A stretch of 64,000 bases of DNA, from positions 28,310 through 92,309 of the forward strand of contig CAWCKM010000059.1 of the NCBI GenBank assembly GCA_963796125.1. Direction: 5' to 3'. This DNA is from DASPRG01 sp963796125 (GTDB lineage: Bacteria > Nitrospirota > Thermodesulfovibrionia > Thermodesulfovibrionales > SM23-35). Below are positions 27,353 to 36,497 of the stretch, piece by piece. The notes beneath the pieces were generated by a model. That model did not search any database. It was not told the DNA's origin and saw nothing but the letters and a program-made list of their open reading frames with translations. A program made the translations under genes and the position numbers. The stretch's first letter is position 1, and each line of letters begins with the position of its first letter.

Positions 27353-28180
27353 TTACAGAGAACTGAAGTTGCAAGGATTGACACTATCGGATAAGGAGCG
27401 GATAAAGGTCTCGGACTTAAGCGGTTGCATGAGTATATATTTCACGTGCATGTCCATGATATCTGAAAGTTCTGAAAAAAGCGCATCTGAAGGTTTGATC
27501 CGCTGTATCTTCTGAATGTTCCAGGTAAGGAGATCCGAATAGAGTCTCATGGCTCCCTGACTAATGCTTACAGGAATGTCTATACCTTTTGCGCAGGTTT
27601 CACAGAGAATTGAACCTTGAGCTACATAGAACCAGTGTCCGTTCTTCCCGCATCTTCCGCAGGTATCAAGTTTGGGAGCGAATCCTGCAAGTCTGAGGAA
27701 GTGTATTTTATAGTACAGTGTTCCAAGATCTAATCCCCCCCTCCCCCCTTTACCAAAGGGGGGTAAGGGGATTATCTTTACAAAGGGGCGTGAGGGAGGA
27801 TTATTCTCGATATTATGTAATGTATGCAAAAGCAAAGAATAAACCCTTTTATTTGCCTCCCTCTCCGGAATAAACCGGAGGGTGAGTTCTATTATTTCTG
27901 ATACCTTGAGAAAGCGCTTCAATGTATCCCGTATTGACTGGAAAGAATGGATGATATCTGATTGTGTCAATCGTGGAAGAGCAGTATTTTCTTTACCCCA
28001 GAATGCGATCTTTGAGTGTGTAAGTGGTTCGAGGCTGCTGCCAAACCGGCTCTTTGTTTTCAAAGGACTTTTTGCAAAGGTTTTAAGAAGTCCGAGATCA
28101 GGGGTAAGGAAGGAAACAATAAGATCTGCATCGCCAAAGGGAATAGTTCTTAATACGATTCCCTCAGTCCGCTGAAGCAT
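27353..28180 (-). CDS. recO: RecO, DNA repair protein with repeat-encoded insertion
   Basis: The OB-fold N-terminus is MLQRTEGIVLRTIPFGDADL. The family zinc finger CGRCG....C..C is present (DTCGRCGKNGHW, SILCETCAKG). The start at 28180 is supported by a TAATG overlap with the stop of the upstream bifunctional nuclease gene; longer starts would run deep into that gene. RecO loads RecA with RecF/RecR. Between the helical segments, residues near 130-155 (NPPSRPFVKIIPLPPFGKGG) are not part of the family and are encoded by a palindromic repeat (27732-27804), inserted without breaking the frame. Confidence 0.9.
   Translation of the reverse strand: MLQRTEGIVLRTIPFGDADLIVSFLTPDLGLLKTFAKSPLKTKSRFGSSLEPLTHSKIAFWGKENTALPRLTQSDIIHSFQSIRDTLKRFLKVSEIIELTLRFIPEREANKRVYSLLLHTLHNIENNPPSRPFVKIIPLPPFGKGGRGGLDLGTLYYKIHFLRLAGFAPKLDTCGRCGKNGHWFYVAQGSILCETCAKGIDIPVSISQGAMRLYSDLLTWNIQKIQRIKPSDALFSELSDIMDMHVKYILMQPLKSETFIRSLSDSVNPCNFSSL
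27732..27804. repeat. Palindromic repeat element inserted in recO
   Basis: CCCCCCTTT (27743-27751) pairs with AAAGGGGGG (27755-27763), and outside it AATCCCC pairs with GGGGATT. A second related half (CTTTACAAAGGGGCGTGAGG, then GAGGATT) ends at 27804. The whole block is a degenerate inverted repeat rich in C- and G-runs, in the style of interspersed palindromic elements that can insert in frame. Confidence 0.75.
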
Positions 28181-28632
28181 TACATGATATTCCCGAAATC
28201 TTCCGGTCTGAGGTTTTTGAGCCACTCCTCAAGTTCATCAGTGCTCCTCTTTTCCATGATGCTTTCTTCAATAAAGATAGGGGCATTGGACCGCAGAGCG
28301 ACTGCTATAGCATCACTCGGTCTTGAATCTATGAGGGTTTCCTTTTTCCCGTCATTCAGACAGACAAGGGCATAGTAGGTATTCTCGAGAATCTCTGTTA
28401 CGATGATCTTTGTTATTCTCACTTTCAGGCCATCAGTGATATTCTTTATGAGATCATGGGTAAGGGGTCGGGGGGTTACGACTTTCCCCAGTGCAAGGGC
28501 TATTGAATCAGCCTCTGGTTTTCCGATCCATATTGGCAATCTTCCGTCTCCCTCTATTTCCTTCAGAAGGAGAATGTACATGCTGCTTCGAGGATCAAAA
28601 AGCAGACCTTCTACATTCATCTCGATGAGCAT
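28180..28632 (-). CDS. Bifunctional nuclease family protein (BFN/DUF151)
   Basis: The protein is 150 residues with all family marks: the start MLIEMNVEGLLFDP, LPIWIGKPEADSIALAL, and DSRPSDAIAVALRSNAPIF. Homologues in bacteria and plants are described as nucleases or of unclear function. Its stop overlaps the recO start by one base, and its ATG at 28632 abuts the era stop, showing tight translational coupling in the minus-strand block era-BFN-recO. Confidence 0.9.
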   Translation of the reverse strand: MLIEMNVEGLLFDPRSSMYILLLKEIEGDGRLPIWIGKPEADSIALALGKVVTPRPLTHDLIKNITDGLKVRITKIIVTEILENTYYALVCLNDGKKETLIDSRPSDAIAVALRSNAPIFIEESIMEKRSTDELEEWLKNLRPEDFGNIM

Positions 28633-29514
28633 TTATGTATATCCTAATTCCTCCAAAGTCCTCCTGTCATCTCGCCAGTCTTTTTTGACCTTCACCCATA
28701 ACTCAAGGAAGACCTTTGTATTGAGAAGTCTTTCTATATCAATCCTTGCAGCAGTTCCTATTGATTTCAGCATTGATCCTTGCTTCCCTATTATTATACC
28801 TTTTTGTCCCTCTCTTTCAACATAAATGTTGCTACTTATCATGATGAGTCCGTCTTCCCTCTCCTTCCATTCAATGACTTCAACAGCAACTGAATGAGGT
28901 AATTCTTCTTCCGTCATCTCTGCAATCTTTTCACGAATTATCTCAGATACCATAAACCTCTCAAGTTGATCTGTTATGATCTCGTCAGGATAATATTTTG
29001 GACCAGATGGCAGGTAGTCATGGATTTTTTTCAGAAGGAGTTCAGTCCCGTCCTTTGTTAATGCGGAGACAGGAATTATCTCTCTGAAAGGATAGATATC
29101 TTTAAGGTTATCTATAAGGGGAAGAAGGTCTGATTTCTTGATGGTGTCTATTTTATTTATCAGCAGAAAGACCGGAGACTGAACCCTTTTCAATAACTTT
29201 ATGATAAACCTGTCTCCTCCTCCAACCTCATGAGGTTCAACCATGAAGAGAATAATATCCACTTCCCTGAGTGACTCGATGGCGGTTTTTACCATGGTCT
29301 CACCGAGTTTATGCTTTGGTTTATGAATACCAGGAGTGTCTATAAAGATAATCTGTGCATCGGGAAGGTTCTTTATCCCGATAAGCCTGTTTCTTGTTGT
29401 CTGAGGTTTCGGCGTAACGATTGCAATCTTTTGCCCCAGGAGTGCATTTAAAAGTGTAGATTTACCGACATTTGGACGGCCAATAATGGATACGTAACCG
29501 GAACGAAACTCTAC
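28633..29514 (-). CDS. era: Era GTPase, with no canonical start codon
   Basis: All Era parts are in one frame: G1 GRPNVGKST, G3 DTPG (IFIDTPGIHKP), G4 NKID, and the KH domain (EREGQKGIIIGKQGSMLKSI) that binds 16S rRNA near the anti-SD. The frame can be followed up to codon GTA at 29512-29514, exactly where Era should begin (VEFRSGYVSIIGRPNVGK). No ATG, GTG or TTG exists there. The preceding aspC stop TAG shares its last base with this GTA, so GTG would give the common TAGTG overlap. A base error at the start codon, or an unusual start, is the simplest reading. The first ATG (29295) would remove the P-loop. Confidence 0.88.
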   Translation of the reverse strand, partial: VEFRSGYVSIIGRPNVGKSTLLNALLGQKIAIVTPKPQTTRNRLIGIKNLPDAQIIFIDTPGIHKPKHKLGETMVKTAIESLREVDIILFMVEPHEVGGGDRFIIKLLKRVQSPVFLLINKIDTIKKSDLLPLIDNLKDIYPFREIIPVSALTKDGTELLLKKIHDYLPSGPKYYPDEIITDQLERFMVSEIIREKIAEMTEEELPHSVAVEVIEWKEREDGLIMISSNIYVEREGQKGIIIGKQGSMLKSIGTAARIDIERLLNTKVFLELWVKVKKDWRDDRRTLEELGYT

Positions 29515-30713
29515 TAAACCCTGCGTGCTAATTTGCTCACTGCCTCTCGTATCCTGTCAACACCTTTCTTAATTTCTTCGATAGATGTTGCGTAGGACAA
29601 TCTGATGTAGGCGTCGTCACCAAAGGCCTCTCCATGTACAAGAGCAACATTTGCTTTTTCAAGCAGGTAGAGCGCAAGATCTGATGAAGATGAAATTGTC
29701 CTGTCACCCGTTGTTTTCCCATACAGTTTCGATGTGTTCGGGAAGGCATAAAAAGCTCCTGTTGGGGAAAGGCAGCTCATACCAGAAATAGAGTTGAGTT
29801 CACCAATGAGAAATTTTCTCCTTCTGTCGAATTCAGCAAGCATTGTAGCAATAAAATCCTGGGGGCCTTTCAGAGCTTCAATAGCTGCTTTCTGAGAGAT
29901 GGAGGTAGGGTTGGATGTAGACTGACTCTGGATATTTGTCATAGCCTTTATGATCTCTTTTGGACCTGCTGCATAGCCAATCCTCCAGCCTGTCATGGCA
30001 TATGACTTTGAAAGTCCGTTGACAACTATGGTTTTTGCTTTTATGTCGTTGCCGAGAGATGCAATGCTGACATGCTTGAAGCCATCATAGGTGAGTTTTT
30101 CATAAATTTCATCTGATATTACAAAGATGCCGTATCTGAGGGCTATCTCTGCTATTGTTTCAAGTGTCTTCTTATCATACGTCAGTCCTGTAGGGTTGGA
30201 AGGTGAATTCAGTATCAGCGCTTTTGTCTTTTTCGTGACAGAAGAATTAATTGCTTCCGGTCTGACCATAAAAGAATCAGACTCATAGGTCTTTACAAAA
30301 ACAGGAATGGCGTCATTGAGCAGAACCTGGTCAGGATACGACACCCAGTATGGTGATGGAATTAAGACTTCATCGCCGGGATTCAATAATGCCTGTGCGA
30401 TATTATAGAGGCTGTGTTTTGCACCGCAGGAAACGATAATTTCTTCCCGTGCATAGTTCAGGTTATTGTCTCTGTTAAATTTTTCTATAATTGCATCCTT
30501 GAGAGGGTCGATGCCTCCAACTGGGGTATATTTTGTAAAGCCCTCTTTGATGGCCTTTATCGCAGCTTCTTTAATGTTCTCAGGGGTATCAAAGTCCGGT
30601 TCTCCAACACCAAAACTGACGATATCAATCCCCGATGCCTTCATGGCCTTTGCCTTTGCATCCATGGCAAGCGTTGGTGATGGTTTAATCCTTTTTGCCC
30701 TGTCAGATATCAT
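29514..30713 (-). CDS. aspC: Aspartate/aromatic aminotransferase (class I/II, AspC-like)
   Basis: The protein is 399 residues and belongs to the thermostable-type aspartate aminotransferase subgroup. Conserved features are SFGVGEPDFDTPENI, TKYTPVGGIDPLKDAI, NSPSNPTG, DEIYEKLTYDG and the PLP-lysine motif SKSYAMTGWRIGY. The C-terminal FGDDAYIRLSYATS carries the substrate-binding Arg. It transfers amino groups between aspartate/glutamate and 2-oxo acids in the cytoplasm. It is the first gene of the minus-strand run and its stop overlaps the beginning of era. Confidence 0.93.
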   Translation of the reverse strand: MISDRAKRIKPSPTLAMDAKAKAMKASGIDIVSFGVGEPDFDTPENIKEAAIKAIKEGFTKYTPVGGIDPLKDAIIEKFNRDNNLNYAREEIIVSCGAKHSLYNIAQALLNPGDEVLIPSPYWVSYPDQVLLNDAIPVFVKTYESDSFMVRPEAINSSVTKKTKALILNSPSNPTGLTYDKKTLETIAEIALRYGIFVISDEIYEKLTYDGFKHVSIASLGNDIKAKTIVVNGLSKSYAMTGWRIGYAAGPKEIIKAMTNIQSQSTSNPTSISQKAAIEALKGPQDFIATMLAEFDRRRKFLIGELNSISGMSCLSPTGAFYAFPNTSKLYGKTTGDRTISSSSDLALYLLEKANVALVHGEAFGDDAYIRLSYATSIEEIKKGVDRIREAVSKLARRV

Positions 30714-31090
30714 GACTCACTCCTTATACTTAATGAGCAGTGTATTACATTATCACAAGAAGCATTTTATCACAATAAAGGCAGAGCAACAGGCAGAAAA
30801 TATGGATATAGAGATAAGAAAAGCCCGAGACTTTATATGGTTGCCAAATACAGGGTAAGAAAGGTAAGGTTTCCCAGAGCTTTCTATTTTTAAATAGAAC
30901 AAAATATAATTTATGATATTATATTCAATTCATTTTAATTGTAATAATATTATTATTTATTAAATTGACTTTACTTCAGAGAATTTAGCAAAGCATAATA
31001 ATTTTTATTATACTTGTTATGCAAATTTTTCTAAGGAATATTTGACTGTTTTTCGTAATAAAAAAATTGAAATTATAAGGGAGAATTAAT
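30714..31090. other. AT-rich divergent intergenic region
   Basis: No gene is supported. The region separates the divergent aspC and SulP genes and must hold both promoters; TTGACT boxes occur at 30966-30971 and near 31044. A nested inverted repeat lies at 30993-31022: GCATAA with TTATGC outside, and ATAATAA with TTATTAT inside around TTT. Confidence 0.4.
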
Positions 31091-33211
31091 ATGTTGATTC
31101 GCATTTTCCCGTTCCTGGAATTGCTTAAAAGTTACAATGCTGCTAAATTCAGGGCTGACGCAATCTCAGGACTTACAGTAGCTTTAGTCCTTATTCCTCA
31201 ATCTATGGCTTATGCTCAGTTAGCTGGTTTGCCAGCCTATTATGGATTATATGCATCTTTCCTTCCACCGATGATAGCTGCGCTGTTTGGATCAAGCAGA
31301 CAGCTTGCAACAGGACCTGTGGCTGTCGTCTCACTTATGACCGCAGCGTCTTTGAGTCCTCTTGCAACTACAGGGAGTGATGGTTTTATAGCGTATGCCA
31401 TTTTGCTCGCCCTAATAGTCGGAGCTTTTCAATTTCTTCTGGGCATATTGAGACTCGGTTTGGTTGTCAATTTTCTCTCTCATCCTGTCGTGAACGGTTT
31501 CACCAATGGCGCTGCAATCATTATTGCTACATCACAATTGTCGAAGATGTTCGGAGTTTATGTGGACGAAGCAGAACACCATTACGAGACTATTATAAGG
31601 GTCGTTCAGGCAGCTTTCCATTATACCCACTGGCCAACATTAATAATGGGCATTGGAGCCTTTGCCATAATGTTTGTGTTGAAGAAGATCAATCCCAGAA
31701 TACCAAACGTGCTCATAGCGGTTACCATTACAACCGTCATTTCATGGGCAGTAGGGTTTGAGAAGGATGTCAAGATTGATATATCGAAAATAGATTCTTT
31801 AAAAACAACAGGAATCATTACAAGCTTCAATAAAACACTGGAGGAAAATTCGATACTGTCAAAGGAACGAACAGACAATACCGCCAGAATGGAAGAAGCC
31901 AAAAAGAACAATAATGAAATTGAACTGCTCAATATAAAGCGTGATGAAGAAGTCTTAACTGTAAAGATGGAAGAGCTTAAAATAAGAGAAGCCTCTCTGA
32001 GAGAAGAAATGAGAAATCTATTTTTCATCGGTGTGAAACAACCTGATGGTTCGCTAAAATTTTATCTGAAAGGTGAAAAGCCCGAAGATGCAGCTCCTGA
32101 CGGAAGGATATGGCGGATGAGAGTAGGAAATAAGCCCATAAAAGAAGATTCCATCCGCATGACCGGCGGCGGCGCAGTGGTCGGCACAGTTCCAAAAGGG
32201 TTGCCTTCATTTACTGTTCCGCCGGTAGACTTTAAGGCAATCTTGCATCTTCTGCCGTATGCCATCATCATTTCACTGCTTGGTTTTATGGAGGCCATTT
32301 CTATAGCCAAGGCCCTTGCAGGAAAAACAGGACAGAGACTGGACCCTAATCAGGAGTTAATCGGACAGGGGTTAGCTAATATGATAGGCGCCGTGGGTAA
32401 AGGCTATCCGGTTTCCGGTTCCTTTTCCCGTTCAGCCGTTAACTTTCAATCAGGTGCTATCACCGGTTTCTCGAGTGCTTTTACAAGCATTGCTGTATTA
32501 ATTATGCTGTTGTTTTTAACTCCGCTTCTTTACCATTTGCCGCAGTCGGTATTGGCGGCAGTCATTATGATGGCGGTCATCGGATTGCTGAACGTTTCCG
32601 GTTTTATTCATGCCTGGAAGGCACAGAAATATGACGGGGTCATTTCTGTCATATCTTTTATCGCCACACTGGCCTTTGCCCCTCATCTGGATAAAGGCAT
32701 TATGATTGGCGTGGTGCTTTCTATTTCTATATTCTTATACAAGAGCATGAAACCTAAAATATCCCTGCTGGCAAGATCTACAGATGCATCGCTTCGCTGC
32801 GTGGAAACCCACGGACTGAAGGAATGTGAGTATATTGGAATTGTTCAGTTTGAGGGCACACTGTTTTTTGCGAATTCAAGCTATCTGGAAGACAGTATCA
32901 GGACAATTATTGAAACAAAAAAGAACTTGAAACATATAATTCTTGTATCAAACGGCATAAACGAAATGGATGCATCGGGAGAAGAAACATTATCATTGCT
33001 TATAGACCGGATAAGAAGCGCCGGACTGGATATATCCTTAAGCGGCGTGAATGAAACAGTTTTAAAGGTTATGAGGCGGACGCATTTACTGGAAAAAATT
33101 GGACAGGATCACATTTTCCATACACCGGAACAGGCCATCAGGGCAATATACCATGTCACCCATAAGGATTCGACCGAGAAGGAATGTCCGCTCGTTTCAT
33201 GTGCGATTTAG
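31091..33211 (+). CDS. SulP-family anion transporter with coiled-coil insertion and STAS domain
   Basis: The N-terminal SulP core is typical (ISGLTVALVLIPQSMAYAQL, LPAYYGLYASFLPP, SRQLATGPVAVVS). Residues about 226-374 are not transporter sequence. They form a charged, strongly helical stretch (ERTDNTARMEEAKKNNNEIE, KMEELKIREASLREEM) followed by a small soluble segment with VGNKPIKEDSIRM. Membrane segments then resume (LLPYAIIISLLGFMEAISIA), and the C-terminal STAS domain has ILVSNGINEMDASGEETLS. The family moves sulfate, bicarbonate or other anions. A ribosome site precedes ATG 31091. The next gene starts 24 bases after its stop. Confidence 0.9.
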   Translation: MLIRIFPFLELLKSYNAAKFRADAISGLTVALVLIPQSMAYAQLAGLPAYYGLYASFLPPMIAALFGSSRQLATGPVAVVSLMTAASLSPLATTGSDGFIAYAILLALIVGAFQFLLGILRLGLVVNFLSHPVVNGFTNGAAIIIATSQLSKMFGVYVDEAEHHYETIIRVVQAAFHYTHWPTLIMGIGAFAIMFVLKKINPRIPNVLIAVTITTVISWAVGFEKDVKIDISKIDSLKTTGIITSFNKTLEENSILSKERTDNTARMEEAKKNNNEIELLNIKRDEEVLTVKMEELKIREASLREEMRNLFFIGVKQPDGSLKFYLKGEKPEDAAPDGRIWRMRVGNKPIKEDSIRMTGGGAVVGTVPKGLPSFTVPPVDFKAILHLLPYAIIISLLGFMEAISIAKALAGKTGQRLDPNQELIGQGLANMIGAVGKGYPVSGSFSRSAVNFQSGAITGFSSAFTSIAVLIMLLFLTPLLYHLPQSVLAAVIMMAVIGLLNVSGFIHAWKAQKYDGVISVISFIATLAFAPHLDKGIMIGVVLSISIFLYKSMKPKISLLARSTDASLRCVETHGLKECEYIGIVQFEGTLFFANSSYLEDSIRTIIETKKNLKHIILVSNGINEMDASGEETLSLLIDRIRSAGLDISLSGVNETVLKVMRRTHLLEKIGQDHIFHTPEQAIRAIYHVTHKDSTEKECPLVSCAI

Positions 33212-33235
33212 ATTTAATTCTATGGAGGGAAAGAA

Positions 33236-34456
33236 ATGTCTATAATGTCTGCATTTACAGGGACTTATTGCAATGAAGAATCGGCAATAAAGGAAATTCT
33301 TAAAAAAACAGGTTATAAATATCGTACGGACGCTAACATTGTTTCAAAAGCAAGCAAGTCATTTGATCTTCCTGAGAGCAAAGTGTGGAAGGCCTTTTCT
33401 GCAACGACTTCTGTTTTCAACCAATTTACCCATGAAAAAGAACGTGCCATAGCTTATCTCAAGCTTGCTGTGGCAGAGACGCTGACTGAAGAAGATGTTC
33501 TTGTGCACGGATTCACAAGTCATCTGATACCTTCCGGGATTCGGCATGTTCTGAGAATTTGTCTCATTGCTGACATGAAATACAGGGTTTCCTTAGCACA
33601 TTCCTCTGGCATATCCGAGAGCGAAGCGCTCAAGATGCTCCATAAAAGTGATGAAGATAAGATAGCCTGGACAAAAAGTATTATAGAAAAAGATGACCCC
33701 TGGGATGTTTCGATATATGATATGGTTTTGCCCACCGATAAAATGACTCCTGGAGAAATAGCAGATTTAGTCGTAAAGTCGTTGGAAAGAGATATTCTCA
33801 AGGCTTCTCCGGAAAGTCAAAAAGCAGTGGAAGATTTTATCCTGGCATCCAGGGTAGAAACCACAGTGGTAAAAGCGGGGCATTATTTTGTTACTGCAGA
33901 AGCTCATGCAGGAGCAGTAACTTTAACAATAAATAAAAATGTTCTTATGCTGAAACGACTGGAAGAAGAACTTCAATCAATAGCCAGTAAGATCCCCGGC
34001 GTAAAATCTGTCGTGACAAAAGTGGGTAAGAAATTCTATCAAACGGACATTGTGAGAAAGTATGATCTTGAAATGCCTTCTAAACTTCTGCTCGTTGACG
34101 ATGAACGGCAGTTTGCGCAGACATTATCTGAGAGGTTACGATTGAGAGAAATAGGTTCTGTAATTGCCTACGATGGTGAAAGCGCACTTGATATGATAAA
34201 GGAAGAAGAGCCTGATGTGATGATTTTGGACCTAAAAATGCCTGGAATTGACGGCATCGAAGTCTTAAAACGGGTAAAACAGACCAACCCTAATATCGAA
34301 GTCATTATCCTAACAGGACATGGTTCTGAGGCAGATAAACAACGATGTATGGAATTAGGAGCGTTTGCATATCTTGAAAAGCCAGTGGATGTGAATGTCC
34401 TGAGTGAGACTATTAAAAAAGCCAACGAAAAAATAAAACAAGGCAAGGAAAAATAA
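33236..34456 (+). CDS. Cytidylate-kinase-like / BON-like / response-regulator receiver fusion
   Basis: Residues 1-205 match the cytidylate kinase-like (Cytidylate_kin2) family seen in anaerobes: YLKLAVAETLTEEDVLVHGF, HVLRICLIADMKYRVSLAHS, WTKSIIEKDDPWDVSIYDMV. The usual N-terminal P-loop is absent. Residues about 215-265 look like a BON-type fold (HAGAVTLTINKNVLMLKRLE, IPGVKSVVTKVG). Residues about 282-400 are a receiver domain with acidic pair VDDE, phosphoacceptor Asp near 332 (MILDLKMPG), TG and KP. There is no output domain. A strong ribosome site (GGAGGG) and the 24-base gap suggest co-transcription with the SulP gene. Confidence 0.82.
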   Translation: MSIMSAFTGTYCNEESAIKEILKKTGYKYRTDANIVSKASKSFDLPESKVWKAFSATTSVFNQFTHEKERAIAYLKLAVAETLTEEDVLVHGFTSHLIPSGIRHVLRICLIADMKYRVSLAHSSGISESEALKMLHKSDEDKIAWTKSIIEKDDPWDVSIYDMVLPTDKMTPGEIADLVVKSLERDILKASPESQKAVEDFILASRVETTVVKAGHYFVTAEAHAGAVTLTINKNVLMLKRLEEELQSIASKIPGVKSVVTKVGKKFYQTDIVRKYDLEMPSKLLLVDDERQFAQTLSERLRLREIGSVIAYDGESALDMIKEEEPDVMILDLKMPGIDGIEVLKRVKQTNPNIEVIILTGHGSEADKQRCMELGAFAYLEKPVDVNVLSETIKKANEKIKQGKEK

Positions 34457-34865
34457 GTAGAAGAACTTTTGGGTTAATTGTAAAAAATAAGATTTGTTCT
34501 GTCAGACAGTGCAAGATTGATCATCAGTTTTTTCATTAGCATCTTGGATCAGCCTCGTCAGGTGAGAAGTTCACTGCAAGCACGCACCTCAATCACACGA
34601 CGAGAAATAATGATTTCCGTTCGAACTATTGTATATCCTCAGTGTAAATAGGCTTTCACTCATTCACGAGCTAACTTAGGGAATAGATTTAATATATAAA
34701 GCCGATTCTTGTGAGGATAGCAGTAAAAGCAATAGATTTAAAACTCGGAGATATCCTTGAGGTAGTGGGAGATTATCTAACTTTAATTCGAGTATGTTAT
34801 GAACGGGCTTGACAAGCAGACCTCCTGTCTGTGGAGGGTGAGAGAGGATATAATATAAAAAAAGG

Positions 34866-34877
34866 ATACAGATACAG
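34866..34877 (+). repeat. Left target-site duplication of the IS4-family element
   Basis: ATACAGATACAG at 34866-34877 matches ATACAGTTACAG at 36344-36355 in 11 of 12 bases. A 10-13-bp duplication is usual for this IS family. Confidence 0.65.
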
Positions 34878-36343
34878 CGACGAATGGCACTGACTTAAGC
34901 AGCCATTGCATTTATCGTCCTCCATTCCTTGCGGGATATTTTTAATAATCCATAATGCTTCTGGTCACGTTTCTTCAACCGTGGTTCTATTCGTCCAGGA
35001 CGATAAGCAACCTTTGAATTTGCTATCCGCTCAAGCAGGTCATCATAAAGCATATGGTAGCATCCAAAAAGGTGCGATGCTCATTTTCAAACTGTAGGAT
35101 GCCGTGAGTCTAACTGTTGCTGAAAAGCTGATTCTTTCCATGTCCTTTCGATTTTTCTTCGCAGCCTTTAACATCAACCAATGAATCAGGTTGCCTGCAA
35201 TGACTCCTTGCATACAGTTCCTTGTAAATCCCTTCTTCCGTCTTGGATCTCAATACATCAGCACCCAGCCATATCTTTATTTCCTCAATCAGCCCCTCCA
35301 GCTTCCATCTCTTCTTGTACAATATTCTGATCTCTTCTGCCGGATACCTCTTTGCATAAAGCAGAGAGGTCACTAACCAGAATGTTTCCCTCTGTCCTCT
35401 AACTCTGGCTTTTGTCTTAATCACTCTTACATTTATACTCTGAGGAAGTGTATGGTCCTTGCGACGATACATATCCGGAATAGGCAATTGTACTATGAAG
35501 TCATCTTTTCCCAATACATTGACCTTCTTTAATAACTCCACTTTTAATCGCTGATGAGCCTTCGTGATAAACTCAATCCCTGCATGCATATACTCTACAT
35601 AGAGCTTCGCTCCTGCATAACGACGGTCTCCAATAATTAAATCCCCAGGTGAAAGTTTTTCAATGATCTCAGTAAATAGGCTGTTTTCCGATGTCCTGTA
35701 TGAGCCTACTTTGTGTCCTATTGTTACCATCGTATTTAAAGTAACTGCAAATACTATCCGCGCAATAGGAAATCTACTTCTGCCCTGTCTTGATCCGCTC
35801 TTGCCAAAGACTTTCTCCAATTCTTCCTCATCGCTCATCGACACGCATGTCCCATCTATCCCTATTACCCTATGTCCACGCCACAAACTCTCCTGCTTAA
35901 ATTCATCATCTATTTGACCCGCTATCCATTGTGCAAGTCCTTCCCATACTTCTAAGGGCAACCGCTTCCTCGCCCTGGATAATGAGTCCGACTTTCCTGT
36001 CTCCCCTACGTTATGCCATGCGCTCTGAAAGCTGCCCTCACGGCTTATTGCCGCTGCCAGCATATGAAATATCGTCACAAGCGGCGTCAATAACCTACTC
36101 CTGAAATAATATCCACATTCTTCGCATATCCCCTTTATCGTACTGTCCGGTAATAGCTCACGCACTGCATTGAGTTGCGATGACTCCAATCTTCTCCTTA
36201 CTTCCTTAAGTTTTTTCTTCCTATGGCCGATATTATATTTATCAATCTTCATTTGACCTCCTTTGCCGGTATTGAATTGATCTCAATATTCAATCGGCAT
36301 CGGAGGTCTTTTATTTAACTGCCCCTTAAGTCAGTGCCATTCG
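34878..36343 (-). mobile_element. IS4-family insertion sequence
   Basis: Terminal inverted repeats CGAATGGCACTGACTTAAG at 34881-34899 and the inverse copy at 36325-36343 are a perfect 19-bp match. The left end has three extra bases (CGA) before the repeat. A transposase fills the element on the minus strand. A near-perfect 12-bp direct repeat flanks the element. The element is about 1.46 kb. Confidence 0.85.
34895..36252 (-). pseudogene. IS4-family DDE transposase, frame-broken near the C-terminus
   Basis: The ATG at 36252 follows GGAGGTCA. The DDE residues are visible as GIDGTCV (first D), GDRRYAG (second D) and the Y-(2)-R-(3)-E-(6)-K signature YKKRWKLEGLIEEIK. The frame is open to 35110, but homology leaves it near 35205, continues in a second frame (AGNLIHWLMLKAAKK) and after another break near 34975 in a third. 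The third encodes the typical family end KVAYRPGRIEPRLKKRDQKH and stops at 34895, inside the left inverted repeat. Whether the breaks are real decides if the copy is active. Confidence 0.8.
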
Positions 36344-36355
36344 ATACAGTTACAG
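36344..36355 (+). repeat. Right target-site duplication of the IS4-family element
   Basis: ATACAGTTACAG, matching the left copy at 34866-34877 except one base; it lies directly outside the right inverted repeat. Confidence 0.65.
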
Positions 36356-36497
36356 TTTTAGGGGAGAAGAAATGCATGTCTTCATAAAGGAGGCAGGATG
36401 ATTATTTTTTCTTTTACTGTTTGGATAGAGCAACCTATAAGATGTTAGAATAAAAAAGAAGATTTTAATTTTAAATACACGTTGTGAATTGGCAATA

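Larger units (their letters stand above)
34685..36401 (+). pseudogene. TusA-family sulfur-carrier-like gene interrupted by an IS4-family element
   Basis: Left of the insertion, frames at about 34700-34877 encode KPILVRIAVKAIDLKLGDIL, EVVGDYLTLIRVCYERA and QADLLSVEGERGYNIKKGY, a TusA/SirA-like pattern (core ....GDILEV..D.......W.......LLSVEGER). One in-frame TGA is also present. Right of the insertion the sequence continues in register as YSFRGEEMHVFIKEAG and stops at 36401. The Cys-Pro motif region near the start is not preserved, or is in another frame. TusA-like proteins carry sulfane sulfur in the cytoplasm. The gene sits between the SulP/receiver pair and the two-CW kinase. Confidence 0.6.
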
